From positions 13,090,142 through 13,154,141 of the forward strand of contig NC_058164.1 in assembly GCF_020080835.1 (NCBI RefSeq): a stretch of DNA of 64,000 nt, given 5' to 3'. Origin of the DNA: Cotesia glomerata. Lineage: Eukaryota; Arthropoda; Insecta; Hymenoptera; Braconidae. A model generated the notes under the pieces. That model was not told the DNA's origin. It saw only the letters and a program-made list of their open reading frames with translations, and ran no database searches. Made by a program: the position numbers and the translations under genes. Shown in pieces: positions 39,323 to 50,876 of the stretch (position 1 is the stretch's first letter; each line of letters starts with the position of its first letter).

Positions 39323-41080
39323 ATGACAAGAAGTGTCTCTCACATATGTAACAAAAACTCCAATTGCTTCTGTTACATATGTGGAGAATTTGAAGTAACG
39401 AAAAGTCGTAGATCTTTTTCAAACAAATTGAAAAATGTCTACGAAACCTGCTTCGGTATCCAGATTACGAACTGGGAAGCAACTTGGGTACCACATTCAC
39501 TTTGCAATCGGTGTCACACGATGCTTACTCGTTGGGAGCAGACGAAAAGTAAACAGTGCTTGAAATTTTCAAAACCTGTGATTTGGTCTGCACCAACGAG
39601 TCAAAAAAACTGCTATTTTTGCACGACGGAAGTTTCAGGTTTTTCTTCGACAACCAAACATAAAATTCAATATGCCAACGTAACATCAGTTGTGCCAGCA
39701 GAAAAAGTTTTGAATGTCGAAGAACCTGCAGCTCCTGAACCAGTGAATGAACATGAAGAGATGGAAGTTGAAGATAACTTTGAAGAAATCGATCCTGAAC
39801 CCGAAGAGATCCATTCTGAGGATGAAGAATACATCCCGAGTGGTGTTCCTAGAAGTAAAGACCCTGAAGTCTTCGATCAACTTGAATTGAATGACCTTGT
39901 ACGAGACTTAGGACTATCTAAGGTAAAAGCTGAACATTTAGCCTCAGCTTTAAGGAAAAAAAATTTATTAGCTAAAAATACAACAGCTTATTTTTATCGT
40001 GATAGGGAAAAAGAGTTCCGGAAGTATTTTACAAAAGACAGCGAAAATTCATTTGTGTACTGTTCAGATGTAAAAGGACTGATCGATGAGTTGAAGCCAA
40101 ACACTTACAAAGACGAAGAATGGAGGCTTTTTATTGACTCCTCTAGGCGAAGTCTTAAAGCTGTGCTTCTTCATAATGGAAACTTATTGGCACCGATTCC
40201 AGTAGCTCATTCGACTAAACTAAAGGAGACTTATGACAATTTACAGGTTGTATTAGATAAAATAAACTATTCAGAACATCAATGGAAGGTTTGTGGTGAT
40301 CTGAAAATTGCAACAATATTGCTAGGCCAACAATCAGGGTTCACAAAGTACCCCTGCTTCTTATGTTTGTGGGATAGCCGAGACCGAAAGAATCATTACA
40401 TTCAAAAAGAATGGCCAACAAGAACAAATTTGAATCCTGGTTCTCACAATGTTACGCGACAATCTCTAATTGATCCTTCCAAGTACTTGCTGCCCCCACT
40501 TCATATCAAGCTTGGCCTTATGAAGCAATTTGTAAAAGCTCTGGATAAAGATGGAAACTGTTTTAAGTACTTGGGCGAAAAATTTCCAGCTATAAGTGAC
40601 GCTAAATTAAAAGAAGGAATTTTTGATGGACCCCAAATTCGGACTCTATTCCAGGATGCTAATCTTGAATATGAGATGAACGAGATTGAGAGAGCAGCTT
40701 GGGGAAGTTTTAAGGAAGTATCACAGCAATTTTTAGGGAATACGAAAAGTGATAACTACGCAACTTTAGTTGACGAGTTGTTATACAACTATAATACTTT
40801 AGGTTGCTTAATGAATACAAAATTGCACTATTTACATTCTCATCTTTCACACTTTCCTGAAAATCTTGGTGATTTTAGTGAAGAGCAAGGTGAGAGATTC
40901 CATCAAGACATTAGTGTGATGGAAAAACGATATCAAGGAACGTGGGATGTAAATATGATGGCAGATCATTGTTGGACTCTGAAGAGAGATTTACCCGAAG
41001 AAGAGAGGAAACGAAAGAGAAACCCTTTATGCAGGACGTTTGAAGATAAAAGGGTGAGATATAAGCGGAGAACGAATTAA
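39323..41080 (+). CDS. transposase-like protein of the palindromic element
   Basis: The ATG at 39323 gives 585 residues; the frame is open 72 codons further upstream but without a convincing start, through an unusually GC-rich stretch. The N terminus has paired Cys motifs (CYICGEF, CNRCHTML, CYFCTTEV) that look like zinc fingers. An acidic linker follows (EEIHSEDEEYIPSG). The C-terminal part contains KVCGDLKIATILLG, YPCFLCLWDSRDRKNHY, PPLHIKLGLMKQFVKALDK, and SEEQGERFHQDISVMEKRYQ, with candidate catalytic Asp (GDLK) and Glu (GERFHQD). It resembles a large uncharacterised arthropod protein family; transposase function is inferred from its place between inverted repeats. The frame is intact. 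Confidence 0.75.
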   Translation: MTRSVSHICNKNSNCFCYICGEFEVTKSRRSFSNKLKNVYETCFGIQITNWEATWVPHSLCNRCHTMLTRWEQTKSKQCLKFSKPVIWSAPTSQKNCYFCTTEVSGFSSTTKHKIQYANVTSVVPAEKVLNVEEPAAPEPVNEHEEMEVEDNFEEIDPEPEEIHSEDEEYIPSGVPRSKDPEVFDQLELNDLVRDLGLSKVKAEHLASALRKKNLLAKNTTAYFYRDREKEFRKYFTKDSENSFVYCSDVKGLIDELKPNTYKDEEWRLFIDSSRRSLKAVLLHNGNLLAPIPVAHSTKLKETYDNLQVVLDKINYSEHQWKVCGDLKIATILLGQQSGFTKYPCFLCLWDSRDRKNHYIQKEWPTRTNLNPGSHNVTRQSLIDPSKYLLPPLHIKLGLMKQFVKALDKDGNCFKYLGEKFPAISDAKLKEGIFDGPQIRTLFQDANLEYEMNEIERAAWGSFKEVSQQFLGNTKSDNYATLVDELLYNYNTLGCLMNTKLHYLHSHLSHFPENLGDFSEEQGERFHQDISVMEKRYQGTWDVNMMADHCWTLKRDLPEEERKRKRNPLCRTFEDKRVRYKRRTN

Positions 41081-41690
41081 AATTCAAATCCAAAGGGTTT
41101 TGATGATATTTTCGAAAAAATTAATTTTTAAGTCTTAGGACGAAATATTTTTTATGCACCACAGATCGAATGATATGATTTTTTATTTATTTTGAATAAT
41201 AACTCGATTTTTATTATATTACATTTGATTTTTTCCAATTTTCGGGGTTTTGCACATTTGTTTGATGTTTTCGAGACGTCTGAGTTATAAAAGTTGGAGA
41301 TTTATATGTCGTCGATAAACCTACATGAAAATCATCATATATTTAGCTCAATACATTTTTTTATCACAATATTGGGAATTTTTGTTTTTTCGCAATTTTC
41401 ATGGGTTTTCGGGATTTACTTAGACTTTTAATGGCTGCTGGTCTGAGTACACTTCAGATAAGTATAAAAGCAGATCGAAATACATGAAAATCATGCATAG
41501 TTAGAATCTAAAAATTTTTCAATCACCAAAACCCCAATTTTCCGTTTTTTCGGTTTTTTACAGTTTTCTCAAAATCCTAGGGTGTAGGGGCCAAACGGAC
41601 CTCAAATTCGGGTTCAGCGGGTCAAATTACATGGGAATATATGTGGCGCGTCCCAAGTACAGACAACTTTTTTTTTTTTGTGTGCCGGTG

Positions 41691-41765
41691 TAATTTACGC
41701 GTTTTAATTGAGATATCCAACCCTAAACCTGATCCCCGCTTTTCCGCTCTTTCTGTAATTATTCA
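41691..41765 (+). repeat. BEL copy 2, 5' LTR, second segment
   Basis: Continues the LTR after the nested insertion and ends CTGTAATTATTCA, followed after one base by the primer site TGGTCCCTCGAGCCGGA (41767-41783). Confidence 0.9.
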
Positions 41766-41998
41766 TTGGTCCCTCGAGCCGGATCAGGCTGGCTCTATCT
41801 CAATTAAATTAATTTATTATTCCGCTTAAAAATTGTGCTGTGTTAAGTGAAGTGTAATACCGCTAGGAAAGGTCGAGTGTCAGGAGCATCGCAGAGCACA
41901 TCGGGTGCTGCTCCTGGTAGTCATTCGTACACCGGTACGCTGAACTTCCCGCTTTAATTGACTGAAAACTCGATCTCGGTCCTACATTAAACACCGCA

Positions 41999-43429
41999 AT
42001 GCAGTTTGAAACTGCTATTGCTATGCAAAAGCAGTACCTAGATGCTTTGTATGCCATGGTGGATCGCTTAACTAATGAGGAGCTTAACTCGCTTACGATC
42101 ACCGCTATTGAGTCAGTGGCAACACAAAGCTCCAAGATTTGGCTGGACATCACTAACTTGAACTCGCTGATCTTTGAGACGTACCCGGAAGTACTTGAAC
42201 ACGAGTACCACGTCGGGAATCATTATACTAACGCTCACGCCACCTATGCAATCTTGGAGACCCGCATAGCCACCCGCAAAGACGTCATTCAGCAGGAGAT
42301 TGATGCCAGAGAAGCCGCACAAACGCAACAAAACCTGGCTATGCACAGCACCGCCTTCATGGGAGGCTCATCGGGTACTGGACTCCCAAAAATTAAGCTC
42401 CAGAGCTTCTCTGGAGACTTTAAGCGCTGGGGATCATTTAGTCAGCTCTTCTCTGATATTGTTATTGACAATGCACTTCTGAAAAACAGCCAGAAGATGC
42501 ATTATTTGAAGACATTCACCAAAGATGAAGCACACCAGCTTATTGGAAACATGTCATCCACTGATGAGTCATTTGAGCCCGCATGGAACCTTTTGAAAAG
42601 CCGCTATTCCAATCCTCGCCGCGTTGTATCATCACATCTTGAAGACCTGCTGGTTGGTGAGTCTGTTCCCGCTAGATCAGCCGCTAAATTGGATTCCTTG
42701 TTACTATCCAACCAAAAGGCTCTGGATTCCATCAAGGCACATGGAGTTCCAGTAGATCACTGGGACCTCATAATCATACACCTGACGCTACGCCGCTTGC
42801 CGCCCGCCGTTAGAGAAGATTGGGAGACCAGCCTGGGTCTTACTGATAACATGCCGACTTACGTTCAGCTCCACGAGTTTCTCAAGTCCAAAGTCAGGGC
42901 TTGGGAGAACTTGGAACCCGCTTCGGAACCCAAGAAGCAATCTGAAGGTCATAAATCCGGAGGCTCACGCAGTAATAAACCTCAGAAGACAACATCCTCT
43001 TACACCGCTACTCAATACAAAGCAAAGCCCAGAAGAAATTGCCCGCTGTGCCCTGAGGAACATTACATGTTGTTCTGTCCAATCTTTAAAGCCGCTACTT
43101 TGGAGGAACGAATCGACATAGTCGAAAAATACCGCCTGTGCTACAATTGCTTGGGCCCGCATCGCGTCGCTGATTGTAAGACCGCTCAAGGATGCAGGAA
43201 GTGCAGTCAACGTCATCATACTTCCATCCATCGAGATACACCGCCTAAATCTGCACCACAGACACTTGCAGACAACGCACAAGATCCGCTTTCCGCTCAA
43301 GTATTGCTAGCTACCGCTTTAGTCCAGGTCCGCCCACATCATGGTAATCCAATCACCGCCAGAGTGTTGATTGATCAAGGTTCAGAGCTCTCATTTATGA
43401 GACAGTCGCTCTTCAAGAAGCTTGGATAA
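41999..43429 (+). pseudogene. BEL copy 2 Gag fused to protease start, ends at a nonsense codon
   Basis: Gag as in copy 1 (Cys/His clusters CPLCPEEHYMLFC and CYNCLGPHRVADC) reads straight on through NAQDPLSAQ into the protease motif VLIDQGSELSFM, because the intron of copy 1 is missing at about 43285. It ends at TAA 43427-43429 where copy 1 has CAA, a single C to T change. Confidence 0.92.
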
Positions 43430-46400
43430 CCGCTACAGCGTGATATGGTCATGCTCAAGGGCATTGGCAATGTCTCCGCAGGAAGCTCACTAGGTGTGAG
43501 CACAATTGAGCTTCGTTCGCTGTGTACGACCGCATCAATGCATGTCAGCATGCATATTCTACCAACACTGACGGTAGATCTTCCATCGTTCGTGATCGCT
43601 GATCCAAAATGGCCGCATCTTGAGAATCTCAAGCTCGCTGACCCGCAGTATCTACAGCCACGCCCTGTAGATATTATTCTAGGTGCATCACCAGCCGCAC
43701 AGATTATGAACGCAGAGATTCAACGAGGACCTCGCAATGCTCCTACTGCACAATCCACCACGCTTGGTTGGATTGTCTATGGAGCTGTCACCGCTAAACA
43801 CGCTTCAACATCACACGCAGCACTACATGCGTCAGTAGATACTGAATTACGAGACGCTATCGCTAAGTTTTGGGAACAGGAAGAAGTTCCATCAGGAAAT
43901 TCACCGCTAAACACCGCTGAAGAAGACGAATGTGAAATTCACTTTCGTCAAACGCATTATCGACAGCCTGATGGATGCTACGTAGTGAGATTACCGCTTA
44001 AGGCCCTTGAGAGTCAACTTGGCGACTCTATCAACGCAGCTATGGGGTCACTCCGCAGATTAATAACTCGCTTGTCGCGAGAAAGAGAATATTCTGACAT
44101 GTATCGTGCATTCATGGCAGAATACATTCAACTAGGACACATGGTACGAGTACCAGTCAACCAATTGCCCGCAAACGCTTACTTCTTGCCTCACCATGGG
44201 GTATTGAAACTTGATAGTGCCACTACGAAGCTCCGCACAGTGTTCAATGGTTCCTGTGCAACATCTACAGGAATTTCATTGAACGACATTCTCCACGCAG
44301 GACCCAAAACGCAAATTGACATTTTTGATGTGATGTTGAGAATCCGTTGCAGCAGGATTCTATTCGCTACTGACATCACCAAGATGTTCAGACAGATTGA
44401 GGTCGACTCGCTTGATTGGCCGCTTCAGTGCATTCTCTGGATAGATGAGAATGACTTAATAGACGCTTACTGTCTCAAGACAGTCACATACGGAACCGCT
44501 AGTGCACCTTTTGACGCTGCACGTGTGCTTATCCAACTAGTAAAGGATGAAGGACACCGCTTTCCGCTAGCTGTTGCTCCAATGTTGAAAACACGCTACG
44601 TAGATGACATCTACGGTGGAGCAGACAACGAAGAAGACGCTATCAAGGCTGCAGTACAAACAAAAGCTCTGTGTGCAGCAGGCTGCTTCCCGCTTGCCAA
44701 ATGGGCTAGCAATAGCCCACGGTTACTCGCTGAAGTCGCTCCAGAAAAGCAGCTGGATACACCGCTTAAAGAAATCAGTGATGGACCAGTAAAAGTCCTG
44801 GGCATGTACTGGAATTCACGCACTGACGATCTCCAGTTCAAGTACACGCTACCGCCAGAGACGCCTAAGACAAAGAGAGCTATTTTGTCTGAAATCGCTA
44901 AACTGTATGACCCGCTAGGACTTCTCGCACCAATGGTCGTCAAAGCCAAGATCTTTATGCAAGATCTGTGGCTAGATAGAGTGTCATGGGATGAACAATT
45001 GTCACCATCACTCATTCACAAATGGACTGGATACCGCGAGGATCTTCGAAACATCGAATCCATCCGCATTCCACGCTGGAATAATATAGCACCTGGAGCA
45101 ACTATGGAATTGCACGGGTTCTCAGACGCTTCGCAAAACGCTATGGCTGCCGCTGTTTATTTGAGAGTCACTGACGCTGATGGGAACACAAAGGTCTCAC
45201 TTTTGTGTTCAAAAACGCAAGTAGCACCGCTGAAGACCATGACGATCCCACGCTTGGAATTATCTGCCGCATGGTTGCTAACACAACTGATACTTCATGT
45301 TAAAGAAGTTCAGTCGCTTGAAAATGTCAGGATCAATCTCTGGACTGACTCCGCCGTGACTCTCGCATGGATTAAAAGTCCAGCAATCCGCTGGAAGACA
45401 TTCGTCCGCAATAGAGTGGGAAAAATCCAAGAAACGCTTCGAGATGTCTCCTGGAAATTTATTCCAGGAAAACAAAACCCCGCTGACTGCGCTTCAAGAG
45501 GTATACCTACGCTAAAACTGAAACAACACGCTCTCTGGTGGCATGGACCAACTTGGCTTTATGAACCAGAATCCTCTTGGCCCACTCTGGAGCCTCCAAC
45601 CGACAACGCAACGCATCGAGAAGAACGCCAAGGTCTGACACTAGTAACTTGGAAAGCAGAAGATTGCCTGCTCCAACAATTACTGTCGCATTACACGCAG
45701 CTGTTTCCACTGCTACGGAAGCTTAGCATCTGGCATCGTGCCATCGACCGCTTTAAAAGAGTTCCACAATCTTCGCTGGCCTACCCGCTTACTCCATCAG
45801 ACCTGGAGCGCGCTAAATTGACCTTGATTAAGTTCACTCAAGGACAATACTTCGCTAGAGAGATTCACACGCTACAAGATGGTGATGGTCTGCCTAAAAA
45901 TAACAGCATCACTAAGCTGACTCCGTTCATCGACCATCAGGGGGTCCTGAGAGTCGGTGGCCGCTTGAAAAACGCATTGCTGGACCCAGAAGAGAGGCAT
46001 CCAGCGATTCTACCGCGACAATCACCGCTTACATCAATTTTGATTGATGACTCGCACCGCAAAACGCTTCACGGAGGTACTCAGCTTACGCTCGCTGACT
46101 TACGCACGAGTGTCTGGATCATTGGAGGCCGTGTTCCAGTCAGATCATTTATTTTACGCTGCGTTATTTGCACGAGACACCGTGGAGAACGCGCTCAACA
46201 GTTGATGGGTCAACTACTCGCCGCACGAGTACAGCCAACTCGAGCCTTCTTGCATACAGGACTCGACTCCGCTGGACCTATCACGCTGAAAACGTTTCAA
46301 GGACGTGGAGCAAAAACATACAAAGGCTGGATTGCAGTCTTTGTATGCATGTTCAGTTCAGCTGTACACTTAGAGCTAGTAACTGACTACACCGCTGCCG

Positions 46401-47218
46401 CTTTCATCGCCGCTTATCGCCGCTTCACTAGTCGCCGAGGTATCTGCCACACGCTATATTCAGACTGTGGAACCAATTTTGTAGGAGCAGATAAAGAGCT
46501 GAAACGACTATTCGTTGCAGGATCCCGCACATTACGAGAATTATCAACCTTGATCGCTCAAGATGGCACGAACTGGAAATTCAATCCGCCTGGAGCTCCA
46601 CATTTTGGAGGAAAATGGGAAGCCGCTGTGAAACCTATCAAATTTCACCTTCGAAGAACAATCGGAGACTCGCTGTTGACGCTTGAGCAATATTCAACGC
46701 TACTGGCTCAAATTGAAGCCATATTGAATTCCAGACCGCTCACACCGCTGAATGAAGATCCTGCTGACCTGGCTGTACTGACTCCAGGTCACTTCTTAAT
46801 CGGACAGTCACTGACCGCCATCCCAGAGCCATCGCTGACAGATTTACAACCTGCTCGGCTCTCGCACTGGGAACAAGTCCAGCAAATGGTTCAACATTTC
46901 TGGAAACGCTACTACCAGGACTGCATCCACCGCTACCAGGCCATTTCAAAGTGGCATCATCGACGCAACCAGATCAAGGTGGGTTCAGTTGTACTGATCA
47001 CCACTGAGGATCTCCCGCCAACCAAGTGGCCATTAGCCAAAGTAATTGCTGTCCATCCAGGTGAAGATGGACAAATCCGCGTAGTAACTGTTAAGACAGT
47101 TAACACAGAGCTGGTACGTCCAATTACGAAGCTCTGTGTCCTGCCGCTAACGCAGGAAGTGCCGGCAAAGTGTTCAACCACGTGTCAACTGGCTTCGCTT
47201 TTGCAAACCACGCTGTAA
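43430..47218 (+). pseudogene. BEL copy 2 Pol (protease rest, RT, RNase H, integrase)
   Basis: Open from the nonsense codon onward; the first Met is 43445. It contains FATDITKMFRQIEVD, catalytic YVDD at about 44597-44608, RNase H (WTDSAVTLAW), the integrase zinc region and core. The core has GLDSAGPI where copy 1 has GLDYAGPI. It keeps the five-G run (about 45938) that is four in copy 1, so the frame runs through into integrase. The natural C terminus is lost: after LPLTQE the frame enters LTR sequence and stops at 47218. Confidence 0.92.
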
Positions 47219-47389
47219 TTTACAAATCCGCTTTTATCTTAACAATCCGCTATTAAAAATATTAAATATTGAGTGTAATTAATGTAAATAAATTACTAGT
47301 GTTATTTTTGATAATAATTTACGCGTTTTAATTGAGATATCCAACCCTAAACCTGATCCCCGCTTTTCCGCTCTTTCTGTAATTATTCA
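47158..47389 (+). repeat. BEL copy 2, truncated 3' LTR
   Basis: It begins within the LTR at GTGCCGGCAAAGTG, so the end of Pol, the purine tract and the first part of the LTR are deleted. The intact LTR end TAATTATTCA and TSD CATGG are present. Confidence 0.88.
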
Positions 47390-47505
47390 CATGGTATTGT
47401 AATTTTGAGGATTAAAAGTTAAATACATCACGTGGAAATATCGATTAATGAATTAATTTCACTTTTTTTTTATTTTACATGCGTTGACGTAGTTCCAGCA
47501 TGGTA

Positions 47506-48062
47506 TAGTATAGTCAGAGCACTTACTATGGACTAAAAGTTAAAAGCCTCGGCACCCAGACGTTCACACATACAATTACATATTTTAAGTCTAGTGATGT
47601 GGCAACGTTGCTCTTGAAAACCGTGAAAGATTTGAATTTCCCGCTTTTTATGCTACACTATTTCAGGGAGCGTTGCGTACGGCGTTGCCGAATCGCTATA
47701 AATTGTTCAATGAGCAGGTAAGAAATGGATCGAAAATTATTTCTTTTAATTATTATATCTCGATAACAAAACGGTGAGGTGCTATTTTTATTTTTTTAAC
47801 TTATTCTTAAAACATTTTTCAACACTCTCCTAATTTTTTTTCCAATTCTGTCGAGAGAATTTTTTAATATAATAAAAAATAGTTGGAGAGACCGGACATT
47901 TTACATACTTTAAATGGAACATGACCCTCAAAATCGCCAACTTTGACTTTAAATATCTCGCGATCTAAACGGTCAAAAATGATGAAATTTTAGGAATTTA
48001 TAAATAAAGCTATTCTGAACCCGTAAAAAAAACATCAGCCGATTCTATCGAAAAGTGATTTC
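47506..48062. other. loop of the foldback element
   Basis: No transposase. It contains one short exon-like block near 47660-47719: acceptor TATTTCAG, a 17-codon open stretch (GALRTALPNRYKLFNEQ), donor GTAAGAA. May be a fossil of a larger internal gene or chance. Confidence 0.3.
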
Positions 48063-49066
48063 ATGCTGGAACTACCTTAAGGATGACTTTGAGATCATGT
48101 CCAAAAAATAAAAAAAATTTGAAATTAATTTATTATTCAATATTTCCACGTAACGCATTCAATTTTTAATCCTCAATATCACAATACTATATGTCTACAT
48201 ACTTTAACCTTACTTGAAGGTTGCAAAAAACGAAAAAAAAATTTTTTTTTGAAATTCAAAAATTCATATTTTTGAAAAAAAAACACCCTTCTAAAAATTT
48301 CAGAGTCTTTTAAAATGAGTACAATGTATTATTAAAAAAAAATAGAGCTAAAATTTTAACTTCGGTCGTCATTTTTAACAACTTTCAAAAATTTAAAATT
48401 TGACATTTTTGAAAATTTTTTTCCAAAATATTTTTTATTTTTTCAATAACCCTAAGTGTCCCCTTTGAAACAAACAAAAGGCCGTTCCTATAACTACGAT
48501 AGCGTTCGAGATATTACAAAAACAAAATTGAAAAACTGAAAAAATTGCGAAATTTTTAATTTGCATATCTTTTGAAAAAAATTTTTTATTGTTTTTCTTT
48601 TGCCAGAACTTCGTTTTATGATAAACGAAAACTTCTGACCAAAATTTGTCCAAATTGAAAGAGATCGATTCCAACTATTTGTCGATCTGACATGGAATGA
48701 CCCAATTGCCAACTATTTCTTTAAATTTCGAAATTTAGTCATTTTTAAATGGCTGTAACTAGTCTTTTTGTAGCGATAATCATACTTTGTCTTAGAGTTT
48801 TGTAAAACTCAAAGACTCTACTTTAAGAATATAAAATCGTTTTTTGTAAAATATTGCGTAAATTATGTGTAAATTCAATTTAAACAAAAAAGAATTTTTC
48901 CCATGTTAATTTAATGGGAAACTAAAATAAAAATAACGACCCCTTAGAGTTGAGCTATAGGGCTCATGTTTGGTGAGGATTTTTTTTTACATCAAATAGA
49001 AACATTTAAGAGAGTAAAAGTTAAAAAAAAAATTAAAAAGTTTTTTTGAAGCACCCTAAACTACAT

Positions 49067-49770
49067 ATAAAGTAAAATTTTGGAAACATTATAATTTATC
49101 TAAAATTTTTATTTCCAAACTGTAACTTCTACAGACCCCAAATTTGGTGGGAATCTTCATGTTTGGTGTGAAGTTCACCTAAAAATGAATTTATTCCAAT
49201 TTCAACCCCAAAAGCGATTGCGGGGGCGCTGACAATGATGAATTCCCGTTTGTAAATATCGCTCTTATAGACTCTAAATTTAGATGGAACTTCTATTTTT
49301 GATGTAGAAATAATCTACGAGCGGATTTACGCCAAACCAGCCCCAAACAAGATTGCGGGGGTGGACGATAATAATAAACAATCTTAATTTCTGAACTATT
49401 TCTCCTATAAGCTGTAAATTTGGTAGGAATCTTTTGTTTGTCAAGAGGAGATCATCTGAAAACGGATTTCTAAAAATTCTACTTCCGATGGGGATTGCGG
49501 GCGTAAGTGTTAAAATCTAAAATTTCAATTTCAAAACTGTTACTGCTGTCGACTCAAAATTTGGTAGGATCTTCGTGTATGATGTCAAGTTCAGCTAAGA
49601 ATAAAATTATTTGAATTCTATTCCAAAAAGGGATTGCGAGGGCGTTAACAATGAAAATCTCTTATTTCTAAACAATAGTTTCTATGGACTCAAAGTTTTG
49701 TTGGAACCTTTTATTTATGTCTGCAATTACTTTATGTGAAACTTTCAATGCTTATTTCAAATTTTTAACT
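49067..49770 (+). mobile_element. Helitron-derived fragment with four 138-bp repeat units
   Basis: The same repeat family as 26716-27700. The G-rich anchor recurs at about 49216, 49352, 49491 and 49631, followed by the start of the tail (CTGCAATTACTTTATG...CAATGCTTATTTC). Confidence 0.7.
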
Positions 49771-50250
49771 TCCCACTAAGAAAATCGAAGATTTTCAAAA
49801 ATCGGGAAGTTATTGTTTTCACCCCGTTTTGCAAAAATCGAAATTTCATCAGATCTCGACGTTTTAAGGTCATAGGAAGCTTCCCTGACTACCCCCGCGA
49901 TGTTGTCACTATGTCTGTATGTATGTGTGTGTGTGCGTGTGTGTGTGCGTGTGTGTTTTTTTTTTTTTTTTTTTTTTCTTCAGAGGGGGGAATCCTTTTT
50001 ACGGATTCTAGGCATAGCTGTTTGGCCTGCATATGTGGCGACTCGACGCAGCGTCATACTAACTCGACGCTAACGCCCTTACTCACTAAACCCTAAACCC
50101 CTTTTCTTCTTTCCTCTAATCCCTCATGGGAACCGCCGTCAGGCATTTCTTCGTGAGGGGAGGAACTAGCTACTGCTCTTCCTTCTGGTGGCTAAGGTGT
50201 TAACTACCTTCCTTCTATCTTCTGATATTTGCTCTTCTTCTTTCGGTGGA
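49771..50250. repeat. dispersed repeat with (GT)n and poly-T
   Basis: Starts with a CGGGAAGTTATTG region rich in AAAATCGAAATT, then CACTATGTCTGTATGTATG, GT repeats and a T22 run (49905-49978). A GC-richer stretch with GACTCGACGC words follows. No ORF of note; family not recognised. Confidence 0.4.
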
Positions 50251-50876
50251 ACGCAAGTCTTTGAAGACTTCTGTTGCAAACGTGTTGGTAGCGTTCCAGT
50301 GAGTTGATAAAAAATGATAATTGTGCCCAAAAAAATATTATTAAGTAATATCGCCTTTTTGGTTCCACAAGTTCCTTTTTACATATACGAGAGAGTAATT
50401 TATTATATGTCATAAAAAAATTTGCTCTTCCTATCAGTTCATTAGAGTTTGATTACAATTTTTTATTCTTTTTAATTGAGCGGATAGTCCCTTGAGCTAA
50501 ATTTTACTTTCTCAAGGTGAGAAAATTTTTTTCTCAGCTGAAGTAGGTGGTGCTGCTTCCCTAAAGTATCTAAAAATCTTGATCAAATATTAAAATATAT
50601 TGTATCAAGTATTTATGATAATTTGAATTAAGAAAAAATGACTTCCACCAAGAATATAATTTCAAAAAAAAGTTTTACTTCGGCCAACACAACTTTGGTC
50701 TTCCTTCAGGCACCCCAAAATTTTCTAGAGCCAAGAATTTTACTCTCCAGTCAAGAAATTTTTCTTTCTTCCCGAGAAAAAATGTTTCTATATAATTATG
50801 TATAATTGTATATAATCATATATGATTATATATGGAATCACATATATAATTATATACAATTATATATGATCATACA
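50251..50876. other. unannotated AT-rich stretch
   Basis: No coding region or element boundary recognised apart from a run of ATATATGATTATATAT variants near 50790-50870. Confidence 0.4.

Larger units (their letters stand above)
37453..41690 (+). mobile_element. palindromic DNA transposon in the BEL LTR (CACCGG ends, TAA duplication)
   Basis: Ends CACCGGCACACAAAAAAA and its inverted copy, flanked by TAA (37450-37452 and 41691-41693). The uninterrupted LTR at 47310-47325 reads GATAATAATTTACGCG, proving a 3-bp duplication. A 3-bp duplication with CAC termini suggests a CACTA-like group, but this is tentative. The left 1.6 kb (to about 39070) is an internally deleted inverted copy of the right part (about 39780-41690), including transposase coding sequence. 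So the element is a large imperfect palindrome, not a simple inverted-repeat transposon. Confidence 0.85.
36881..47389 (+). mobile_element. BEL/Pao LTR retrotransposon, copy 2, carrying a nested transposon
   Basis: The 5' LTR starts TGTTCGGTGAACAAGG at 36881 and the truncated 3' LTR ends TAATTATTCA at 47389. CATGG flanks both sides (36876-36880 and 47390-47394). Same family as copy 1, inverted relative to it. Lesions: a 4.2-kb transposon in the 5' LTR, one nonsense codon in the protease, and a deletion that removes the Pol tail and more than half of the 3' LTR. Unlike copy 1 it has no Gag-Pol intron. Confidence 0.95.
35998..49058. mobile_element. foldback hAT-like element, split by BEL copy 2
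   Basis: The left end TAGGGTGCTTCAAAAA matches the inverted right end TAGGGTGCTTCAAAAAAAC. The flanks AGCTACAT (35990-35997) and AACTACAT (49059-49066) are an 8-bp duplication with one mismatch. The left arm (35998-36880 continuing at 47390-47505) pairs with the right arm (about 48063-49058), so the BEL element sits inside the left arm. Without BEL the element is about 2.55 kb, with about 1-kb arms and a 560-bp loop lacking a transposase. Ends and the sub-terminal TTCTCACCAAAC word are shared with the 31664 element, so it may be mobilised by that family. Confidence 0.8.

Noticed and set aside
48435..48712. Two overlapping ~75 codon frames in the right foldback arm
   Set aside because: AT-rich inverted-repeat DNA; the left arm (36496-36711) opens a different frame, so there is no conserved protein.
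50086..50102. CCCTAAACCCC resembling telomeric repeat
   Set aside because: Only two short imperfect units in interspersed repeat DNA; no array.
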